The translations under genes and the position numbers were made by a program. Source: JAICYJ01 sp035695105 (GTDB taxonomy: Bacteria; Actinomycetota; Thermoleophilia; Gaiellales; JAICJC01). Taken from it: DNA of 64,000 nt. The notes beneath the pieces were generated by a model, which was not told the origin of the DNA, did not search any database, and saw only the letters and a program-made list of their open reading frames with translations. Of this stretch, positions 58,230 through 64,000 are shown piece after piece. The DNA is taken from NCBI GenBank assembly GCA_035695105.1, contig DASSEV010000020.1, positions 1-64,000 on the forward strand, written 5' to 3'. Within the stretch, counting starts at the first letter, position 1. Each line of letters begins with the position of its first letter.

Positions 58230-59111
58230 GTGATCGACCTCCTCGTCGTCGGCGACTGCAATCCCGACCTGATCCTGGCCGGCGGCGACGTCGTTCCCGA
58301 GTTCGGCCAGACCGAGAAGCTCGTGGACGATGCGCGGCTGCTGGTGGGCGGGTCGGCGGCCATCGCCGCATGTGGCGCCGCCCGCCTGGGACTCTCCGTC
58401 GCGCTCGTCGCCGCCGTGGGCGACGACCTTTTCGGCCGCTTCATGCTGGAGCAGCTGGCCGCCCGGCGGGTCGACGTGTCGGCGTGCCCGGCCGAGCCCG
58501 ACTGGGAGACCGGCCTCACGGTGGCGCTCGTGCGCGGCGGCGACCGGGCAATGCTGACGGCGCCCGGGGCAATCCCCGCGCTCGCCGCCCGCCACGTGCC
58601 AGACCGTCTGCTCGCCGGGACGCGGCACCTTCATGTGGCGTCGTACTTCCTGCTCGACGGCCTCCGTGATGCCGTGCCTTCGCTGGTCGAGACCGCCCAC
58701 GCGGCCGGGGCCACCGTCTCGCTCGACCCGCAGGGCGACCCATCCGGAAGGTGGGACGCCGGGCTGCCGGCGCTGGCCGCCTCCCTCGACGTGCTGTTCG
58801 TGAACGAGCAGGAGCACGGCATGCTGGCGGCGTCCGGCAGCCCCCTGACCGTGGTCAAGCGCGGCGCGCGGGGCGCGACGGCACTGGCGGGGGACGAGCG
58901 CGTCGACGCCGCGCCGCCCGCGGTCAACGTGGTCGATGCCACCGGCGCCGGCGACAGCTTCGATGCCGGGTTCATCGCTGGGCGGCTGCGCGGGCTGGGC
59001 CTGGCCGAGTCGCTCGCGCTGGCGTGCGCGTGCGGGGCGATGGCCACTCGGGCGCTCGGCGGCACCGCGGCCCAGCCGACGTTCGACGAGGCGCTGGCGG
59101 CTGTGCGGTGA
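58230..59111 (+). CDS. PfkB-family sugar kinase
   Basis: A 293-residue ribokinase-superfamily kinase. The first signature is LLVGGSAAIAACGAARLGLS (PfkB motif 1). The C-terminal motif DATGAGDSFDAGFIAG contains the catalytic Asp in GAGDSF. It has no close resemblance to a single substrate group; with a YihT-like aldolase it could correspond to the YihV role, phosphorylating a ketose or sulfo-ketose. GTG at 58230. The stop overlaps the start of the next kinase (GTGA), so the two are coupled. Confidence 0.9.
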   Translation: MIDLLVVGDCNPDLILAGGDVVPEFGQTEKLVDDARLLVGGSAAIAACGAARLGLSVALVAAVGDDLFGRFMLEQLAARRVDVSACPAEPDWETGLTVALVRGGDRAMLTAPGAIPALAARHVPDRLLAGTRHLHVASYFLLDGLRDAVPSLVETAHAAGATVSLDPQGDPSGRWDAGLPALAASLDVLFVNEQEHGMLAASGSPLTVVKRGARGATALAGDERVDAAPPAVNVVDATGAGDSFDAGFIAGRLRGLGLAESLALACACGAMATRALGGTAAQPTFDEALAAVR

Positions 59112-60007
59112 TCCTCTGCGTCGCGGCGAACCCCTCGATCGACCGCCTGTTCGAGGTCGAGCGGCTGGTTCCCGGCGCGATCCACCGGCCCGCCGACTTC
59201 GTGCAGGTCGCGGGTGGCAAGGGGCTGAACGTCGCCCGTGCCGCCGCGGCGCTCGGCGGGCGCGTGCAGGCCGCCGCCATTCTGGGCGGCCATGCCGGGC
59301 GGTGGATCGCCGACGAGCTGCACGAGGAGGGCATCGAGCTGCACCCCGTATGGGCCACCGCAGAGACCCGCTCGTCGCTGTCGGTTGCGGGAGCGATCGA
59401 GGAGGGTCTGACGGAGTTCTACGAGCACGGCTTCCCGGTGGAGCGGAAGGAATGGGCTGCCTTCGCGGAGCTGGTGCTGCGCACGGCACCCGCCGCGGGG
59501 TGGACGACGATCTCGGGGTCGCTGCCTTCCGGCGCGCCGGCCGACGGCTACCTGCCGATGGTGCGGTCCGGCAGGACGGCGCTCGACACCCGCGAGGCGG
59601 GGGTCGAGGCGCGACCCGAGGTGGTCAAGGTCAACGCCGAGGAGGCGACCGCCATGGTCGGCCGGCCCGTGCGGACGGCGGCCGACGCCGCGGAGGCGGC
59701 CGTCACCCTGCACGAGGCGACCGGCGGCGCCGCCATCGTCACCGCCGGTCGCGAGGGGGCGGCAATGGTGTCGCCGGGCGGCGAGGTGCTGCGGGGGCGC
59801 GTCGACGTCGCCGGCCGCTACCCGGTGGGCAGCGGTGACGCCTTCCTCGCCGGCCTGGTGGTGGCGCTCGACGCCGGGGCCGGCTGGCGCGACGCGCTCG
59901 CGCTCGCGCTCGGCGCCGCGACCGCGAACGCCGAGGTGCCGGGAGCCGGCGTGCTCGACGCGGACCGCGCGCGCGAGCTGGCGGACTGCGCCCTGATCAG
60001 CCCTTGA
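59108..60007 (+). CDS. 1-phosphofructokinase/tagatose-6-phosphate-kinase-like kinase
   Basis: A 299-residue PfkB-superfamily enzyme of the FruK/LacC branch: ILCVAANPSIDRLFEVERL, then FVQVAGGKGLNVARAAAALG, SGSLPSGAP, VKVNAEEATAM and the catalytic VGSGDAFLAGL. FruK/LacC enzymes phosphorylate fructose-1-P or tagatose-6-P to a bisphosphate, which matches an aldolase upstream. Having two kinases suggests one acts on the free sugar and one on its monophosphate. GTG start overlaps the previous stop. The 3' end overlaps the permease gene from the opposite strand by 11 bp. Confidence 0.88.
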   Translation: MILCVAANPSIDRLFEVERLVPGAIHRPADFVQVAGGKGLNVARAAAALGGRVQAAAILGGHAGRWIADELHEEGIELHPVWATAETRSSLSVAGAIEEGLTEFYEHGFPVERKEWAAFAELVLRTAPAAGWTTISGSLPSGAPADGYLPMVRSGRTALDTREAGVEARPEVVKVNAEEATAMVGRPVRTAADAAEAAVTLHEATGGAAIVTAGREGAAMVSPGGEVLRGRVDVAGRYPVGSGDAFLAGLVVALDAGAGWRDALALALGAATANAEVPGAGVLDADRARELADCALISP

Positions 60008-60818
60008 GGCCGGTCGACGCCAGCGACTGCACGAAGTAGCGCTGGGCGACGATGAAGACGATCAGCATGGGCGCGAGCGCCATCACGTTGCCGGCCATCA
60101 ACAGCGTCCAGTTGGTCTGGTGTGCGCCCTGGAAGCTGGCCAGCCCCAGCTGCACGGTGCTCGCACTCGGCGAGGTGATCACGATCAGCGGCCACAGGAA
60201 GTCGTTCCACGTCCATAGGAACGTCACGATCGCAAGCGTTGCCAGAGCCGGCGTCGACAGAGGGACGACGATGCGGAGCAGCACGCCCAGCCGCGAGCAC
60301 CCATCCATGCGGGCGGCCTCCTCCAGCTCGATGGGAATCGTCTTGAAGAACTGCCGCAGCAGGAAGATCCCGAACGGCGTGACCAGGTTCGGTGCGATCA
60401 GCGCGCCGAGCGTGTTGACCAACCCCAGATCCTTGATGATCAAGAACGTCGGGATCATCGTCACCTGGAACGGCACCATCAACGTTGCCAGCAGCACCAC
60501 GAACAGGACGTCGCGGCCAAAGAAGTGCAGGCGGGCGAACGCGTACCCGGCCAGGCTGCAGAAGACGAGGTTGCCGACGACCGAAGCGAGCGTGACGATC
60601 AGGCTGTTGGCGAAGTAGCGTCCGAACGGCGCCGCGTTCCAGGCGTCCGGGTAGTTCTGCCAGTGGATGCCCGAGGGGATCAGCTGGGGTGGGAAGTGGC
60701 GGGACTCATCCAGCGTCTGGATTGAGGTCAGCAGCATCCACGCAAGCGGCAGCAGCATCACGGCGGACAGCGGCAGGAGCACGAGATGTCGGGGGCTGAA
60801 GGGCAGGCGGAGTCGCAT
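59997..60818 (-). CDS. Sugar ABC transporter permease (MalG-type)
   Basis: A 273-residue inner-membrane permease with six membrane segments. The EAA loop that docks the ATPase is EEAARMDGCSRLGVLLRIVV. The N-terminus LVLLPLSAVMLLPLAWMLLTS and the C-terminal WTLLMAGNVMALAPMLIVF are typical of CUT1 MalG-type permeases. It is last in the SIS/binding-protein/MalF/MalG operon; its ATG overlaps the MalF stop. No ATPase gene is present, so a shared MsiK-like ATPase elsewhere is expected. Confidence 0.93.
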   Translation of the reverse strand: MRLRLPFSPRHLVLLPLSAVMLLPLAWMLLTSIQTLDESRHFPPQLIPSGIHWQNYPDAWNAAPFGRYFANSLIVTLASVVGNLVFCSLAGYAFARLHFFGRDVLFVVLLATLMVPFQVTMIPTFLIIKDLGLVNTLGALIAPNLVTPFGIFLLRQFFKTIPIELEEAARMDGCSRLGVLLRIVVPLSTPALATLAIVTFLWTWNDFLWPLIVITSPSASTVQLGLASFQGAHQTNWTLLMAGNVMALAPMLIVFIVAQRYFVQSLASTGLKG

Positions 60819-61699
60819 CAGCTGTAGTAGACCCTCCGGTTCCCGACCCAGAGCTGGAGGATCGAGAACACCAGCGTGATCAGGAACAGGACATATGCGA
60901 TGGCTGCGGCGTAGCCGCCGTGGAACAGCTCGAAGGCCTGGTTGAACAGGTAGTAGACGAGCACGGTGGTCGCCTGCAGCGGGCCGCCGCGCGTCGTGAC
61001 GTAGATCTCATCGAACACCTGCAGTGCGTTGATCGTCGACCACACGATCAGGAACAGGGTTGTCGGTGAGAGCAACGGGAAGACGACGTTGCGGAAGATC
61101 GCCCAGCGGCCGGCACCGTCCAGCTTCGCCGCCTCGACCAGCTCGTCGGGCACGCCCTGCAGCGCCGCCATGTACACGATCACGTCGAAGCCGAGCCAGC
61201 CCCACACGGTCATGGCCACGATCGAGTACATCGCCTGGTCGGGATCCTGGAAGAAGCCGTAGGGCCCGAGGCCGACGAAGCTGAGGAGGTAGTTGACGAC
61301 TCCGTACGTTGGCTCGAGCAGCCAGTTGAAAATGATGCCCGTCGCCACGGTCGAGGTCGCCACCGGGATGAACACCGCCGTCCGATAGAAGCGTGAGAAC
61401 CGGATGCGCGCGTTCAGCAGTACAGCGATCGCGAGCGCTCCCCCGACCGAGAGCGGCACGAACAGCAGCGTGTACACGATCGTCCGGTGGATCGACGCGC
61501 GGAACACCGGGTCGTGGATCAGCGTGCGGTAGTTGTCGAGCCCGACCCACGTCGGCGGCGTCAGCAGGTCGTTCTCCTGGAGCGACAGTATCGCGCCCCA
61601 GATGATGGGCACGATGCCAAACAGGCCGATCAGCGCGACGGCCGGCAGGACGAACAGCCAGCCGCTGACATGCTCCGAGCGCGCCGCGCGCCCGATCAT
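60818..61699 (-). CDS. Sugar ABC transporter permease (MalF-type)
   Basis: A 293-residue CUT1 permease with six membrane segments. EAA loop VEAAKLDGAGRWAIFRNVVF. The opening SGWLFVLPAVALIGLFGIVP and the WVGLDNYRTLIHDPVF periplasmic loop are characteristic. It forms a heterodimer with the MalG-type partner. ATG at 61699 overlaps the binding-protein stop (ATGA), so translation is coupled. Confidence 0.93.
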   Translation of the reverse strand: MIGRAARSEHVSGWLFVLPAVALIGLFGIVPIIWGAILSLQENDLLTPPTWVGLDNYRTLIHDPVFRASIHRTIVYTLLFVPLSVGGALAIAVLLNARIRFSRFYRTAVFIPVATSTVATGIIFNWLLEPTYGVVNYLLSFVGLGPYGFFQDPDQAMYSIVAMTVWGWLGFDVIVYMAALQGVPDELVEAAKLDGAGRWAIFRNVVFPLLSPTTLFLIVWSTINALQVFDEIYVTTRGGPLQATTVLVYYLFNQAFELFHGGYAAAIAYVLFLITLVFSILQLWVGNRRVYYS

Positions 61700-62967
61700 T
61701 GACCGGATGCGAGCACGCTGTCGACCTTCTGAGCCGCCTGGTCGAGGGCCTGCTGAGGCTGCGCCTTTCCCAGCAGCACCGCCTGGATCGCCTGGCCCAT
61801 CGCCTGGGAGACCTCGTTGTAGTTCGCGATCACCGGCCGCGCCTTGGCTGCGTTCGCCTCGTTGAGGACGAAGGTGGCAGCGCCTGGGTACTTCTTCGTG
61901 TAGGTCGCGTATTGCGGGAGCTGGGTCGTCGACTGGCGGATCGGCAGGTCGCCCGTCGCGAGCGACCACTGCAGCGACTGCTGCGGAGAGGTGAACCACT
62001 TCAGGAACGTCCACGCGGCTTGCTTGCGCGCGCTGCCCTTGTCGAACATCACCCACTGGTCGGGCCCCGAGATGGTCTGATGGTTGAGATCGCCGGGCAG
62101 GATCTGCACGCCGTAGTTCACGTCCGTGAAGCTGGACAGGTCCCACGGGCCGGTGAACAGCATCGCGATCTTGCCGGAGTTGAACAGGTTCGCGTAGTTG
62201 CCGTTCCCGCTGTCGAGGTACACGGAGTGGTCGACCGTGGCCATCTGCTGGAGCAGCGTCGCCGCCTTGACGCCGGCCGGCGAGTTGAACTCCGCCTTGG
62301 TGTTGTCCGAGTTGAGGATGTCGCCACCGGCCTGCCAGAGCAGCGCGTCGAAGCGCCACACGGTGTCCTCGCTGGCGTCGTTCACGTAGGCCCAGCCGAA
62401 CTGCTTCGTGGACGTGTTGGTCAGCTTCTTCGCCGCGGCGCGGAAGTCGTCCCAGGTCCAGTTGTCGCTGGGGTAGGAGATGCCGGCCTGGTCGAACAGC
62501 TTCTTGTTGTAGACCAGGGCCAGGTTGTCGACGAGCGCCGGCACGCCGATGATCTTCGGCCCGACCTGCACGGCCTGGCGCTCGGCCGGCCAGAAGTCGT
62601 TCCAGTTGATCGACGGATCCGACTGGATCAGTGGGGCGAGGTCGACGGCTGCCGGGCTGCGGGCGATGTTCGCCGCCCACGAGCCATACAGGTACGCGAT
62701 GTCCGGCTCGGCCCCGCCGCGGATCGCGGTCAGCACCTTCTGCAGCGCGTAGTCGGCGTTGCCGTAGTTCTGGACCGTGACGTGGATCTTGGGATGTGTG
62801 GCGTTGAACCGCTTGGCGGCGTCGTTGATGGCCTTGCCCTCGACGTCCTCGTAGCCGTGCCAGACGGTGATGTTGACGACGCCGTTCGATGACCCGCCGC
62901 CGCCGCACGAGGCCGCGGCCAGGAGCAGGACGAGCAGGGGCAGGACGAGGGACACCACGCGTTTCAT
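61696..62967 (-). CDS. Sugar-binding lipoprotein of the ABC transporter
   Basis: A 423-residue extracellular solute-binding protein (family 1). The signal peptide ends in the lipobox AAASC with Cys21 as the lipid anchor. The mature domain follows the CUT1 pattern: ITVWHGYEDVEGKAINDAAK, NYGNADYALQKVLTAIRGG, and DLPIRQSTTQLPQYA in the C-terminal lobe. It captures the sugar outside the membrane. The start overlaps the SIS gene stop, and the stop overlaps MalF. It is the primary specificity determinant of the transporter, but the ligand cannot be read from sequence. Confidence 0.94.
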   Translation of the reverse strand: MKRVVSLVLPLLVLLLAAASCGGGGSSNGVVNITVWHGYEDVEGKAINDAAKRFNATHPKIHVTVQNYGNADYALQKVLTAIRGGAEPDIAYLYGSWAANIARSPAAVDLAPLIQSDPSINWNDFWPAERQAVQVGPKIIGVPALVDNLALVYNKKLFDQAGISYPSDNWTWDDFRAAAKKLTNTSTKQFGWAYVNDASEDTVWRFDALLWQAGGDILNSDNTKAEFNSPAGVKAATLLQQMATVDHSVYLDSGNGNYANLFNSGKIAMLFTGPWDLSSFTDVNYGVQILPGDLNHQTISGPDQWVMFDKGSARKQAAWTFLKWFTSPQQSLQWSLATGDLPIRQSTTQLPQYATYTKKYPGAATFVLNEANAAKARPVIANYNEVSQAMGQAIQAVLLGKAQPQQALDQAAQKVDSVLASGQ

Positions 62968-63836
62968 GGCAGCACCACCGATCGTGTCAGATTGCGGGGG
63001 GAGTCGGGGTCGAGTCCGCGCACCTCGGCCAGGCGGATCGCCATCCGGTGCGCGAGGACGAGCGCCGCGAGTGGATGCGCGCCGGTGTCGACCAGCGTCG
63101 CACCGGTTGCGCGGACGTCGGCGGCGAGGGCCGGGTCGAGGGTGCCGATCGACACGACCGCGGTGTCCTCGTCGGCGAGGGCGATCGGCCCGTGCCGGTA
63201 CTCCATGGCCGGGTACGCCTCCGACCAGGCCTGGGCCGCCTCGCGCAGCTTGAGCGCGGCCTCGCTGGCCAGGCCGACGGTCCAGCCGCGGCCGAGGAAC
63301 TGGAAGCGCCGAAACGCCGCGGGATCGAGCGGAAGCGGGTCGCGGAGCGTCCGCTCGGCGTCTGCGGCCGCGGCCGCTGTATCGAGCCCAAGGTGGGCAA
63401 GCAGGAGCACGAGCGCGGAGGTGGCGAAGCGGGTCTGCACGACCGATCGCTCGTCGGCGAACGCGAGGACGACCGAGCGACCGGCGAGCTCGTCGACCGG
63501 GCTGCCGGCCACGGCGGTGACCGCGATCGTCGGCGTGTCGGCCGGAAGCGCGCGCAGCAGGTCGCAGACCTCGGTGGTGGTTCCCGAGCGGGAGAGTGCA
63601 AGCACGCCGTCGTAGCGGCGTCCGGCCGGGTACTCGGAGGCGGCGAAGGCATCCGTCTCCCCGTGGCCGGCGGCCTCGCGGGCGGCGGCATACGACTGGG
63701 CGATGAACAGCGACGTGCCGCATCCGACGACGGCGAGGCGCGAGCCGTGGGGCGGCAGCGGAGCGTCGGCGGCAAGGGCGGAGGCCTGCCGCCACACCTG
63801 GGGCTGGCTGGCCACCTCTTGCTCGATTGCGCTCAT
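62964..63836 (-). CDS. SIS-domain sugar isomerase (AgaS-like)
   Basis: A 290-residue protein with two SIS (sugar isomerase) folds. The first has VVGCGTSLFIAQSYAAARE and LALSRSGTTTEVCDLL, the phosphosugar-binding SRSGTT loop. The second has RGWTVGLASEAALKLREAAQ and AYPAMEYRHGPIALADEDTA. It resembles AgaS/GlmS-isomerase-type proteins that convert a (amino)sugar phosphate to a ketose phosphate, and SIS isomerases also occur in sulfosugar pathways. ATG at 63836 opens the conserved helix. It is first in the ABC operon and diverges from the DeoR gene. Confidence 0.88.
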   Translation of the reverse strand: MSAIEQEVASQPQVWRQASALAADAPLPPHGSRLAVVGCGTSLFIAQSYAAAREAAGHGETDAFAASEYPAGRRYDGVLALSRSGTTTEVCDLLRALPADTPTIAVTAVAGSPVDELAGRSVVLAFADERSVVQTRFATSALVLLLAHLGLDTAAAAADAERTLRDPLPLDPAAFRRFQFLGRGWTVGLASEAALKLREAAQAWSEAYPAMEYRHGPIALADEDTAVVSIGTLDPALAADVRATGATLVDTGAHPLAALVLAHRMAIRLAEVRGLDPDSPRNLTRSVVLP

Positions 63837-63854
63837 ATCGCGCGACTCTACGCA

Positions 63855-63887
63855 GAAAACGAGCACAAAGCAAGCATTCAAGCACAC
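63855..63887. promoter_or_regulatory. Candidate DeoR operator with repeated AGCA half-sites
   Basis: An AT-rich stretch holding AAACGAGCA (63857-63865), then two CAAGCA copies (63871-63876 and 63880-63885, 9 bp apart). It lies between the SIS operon (start 63836) and the DeoR gene (63910). CAA-rich direct repeats are usual targets of DeoR-family regulators. The 9-mer is shared with 57339-57347. Confidence 0.5.
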
Positions 63888-63909
63888 ATCGGGCCGGTAC
63901 ACTGGCGCG

Positions 63910-64000
63910 GTGCGACAGTCGGATCGTCTCAGCCGCATCGTCGAGCAGATCTCAGCCAACGGCTCCGTCGGCGTCGGCGACCTGGCCGACTCGCTGGGCG
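63910..64000 (+). CDS. DeoR-family transcriptional regulator, N-terminal fragment
   Basis: The first 30 codons (GTG start) of a regulator, cut by the right window edge. MRQSDRLSRIVEQISANGSV followed by GVGDLADSLG is the start of a DeoR-type winged helix-turn-helix, where LADSLG is the beginning of the HTH. DeoR regulators usually carry a sugar-phosphate-sensing SIS-like domain at the C-terminus, which would fit control of this locus. It diverges from the SIS/ABC operon. Confidence 0.85.
   Translation, partial: MRQSDRLSRIVEQISANGSVGVGDLADSLG

Noticed and set aside
57309..59489. 726-codon leftward frame across aldolase and kinases
   Set aside because: Arg/Gln/His-rich shadow; the sense strand carries three genes with catalytic motifs.
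1..64000. CRISPR arrays, insertion sequences, prophage, rRNA or tRNA genes
   Set aside because: No regularly spaced repeats, transposase or integrase motifs, or tRNA-like cloverleaf with a T-arm were found by eye. A tRNAscan or ISfinder run would be decisive but was not possible.

Overview
The window is 64 kb of chromosomal, high-GC, gene-dense DNA with short intergenic gaps and many GTG and TTG starts. Neighbouring genes often overlap by 4 bp (ATGA or GTGA). The GroEL tail, the pairing of response regulators with sensor kinases, Tat and lipoprotein signals, and families such as DUF5317, DUF1800/DUF1501, YcnI/CopCD, YedK and a stand-alone LigD polymerase domain point to an actinobacterium. 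An uncultured soil lineage near Thermoleophilia is my best guess, but it is not proven. I see no insertion sequence, prophage, CRISPR array, rRNA or tRNA. The left edge cuts groEL and the right edge cuts a DeoR-family regulator gene.

Layout. 1-8.5 kb: the end of groEL with a strong hairpin, three membrane glycosyltransferase or phosphatase-type envelope genes, a DUF1028 protein, a large membrane protein and a secreted phosphoesterase. 8.5-17 kb: a minus-strand run (sulfite-oxidase-like molybdoenzyme, ABC-2 exporter pair, M20 peptidase), then YgfZ, a TPR protein, a GNAT, a second M20 enzyme and CapA. 17-23.5 kb: a tiny peptide with a structured leader, a GGDEF/HD-GYP c-di-GMP protein, DUF5317, then a copper locus (membrane protein, YcnI, CopC-CopD fusion). 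23.5-32 kb: a DUF1800/DUF1501 pair with a secreted protein, an EAL-HDOD protein, a cardiolipin-synthase-type phospholipase D and hypotheticals.

32-44 kb: an OmpR-type two-component system, a lipoprotein, a PLP decarboxylase fused to a cyclic-nucleotide-binding domain, a choline-kinase-like protein, a dimethylglycine/sarcosine dehydrogenase-like flavoprotein, YdeI, a PNPOx-like protein, an MFS transporter and a LigD polymerase domain. 44-56 kb: a NarL/NarX-type pair facing a small secreted protein, a MoaD/BNR pair, YedK, a ureohydrolase, a second phosphoesterase, a GST, a 1-Cys peroxiredoxin, an AMP-dependent acyl-CoA synthetase and a PolX homologue whose polymerase site is degenerate while its PHP site is intact.

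56-64 kb: a coherent sugar-catabolism locus. It has a family-4 NAD-dependent glycosidase diverging from a YihT/LacD-like aldolase and two PfkB-superfamily kinases. Facing these is an SIS isomerase, sugar-binding lipoprotein and two-permease operon, which diverges from the DeoR regulator. Both divergent promoter regions carry the 9-mer AAACGAGCA, a candidate shared operator. The most notable items are this locus (possibly tagatose-type or sulfosugar catabolism), the decarboxylase-cNMP fusion, the PolX with a dead polymerase site, the four-part copper fusion and several unexplained palindromes at divergent promoters.
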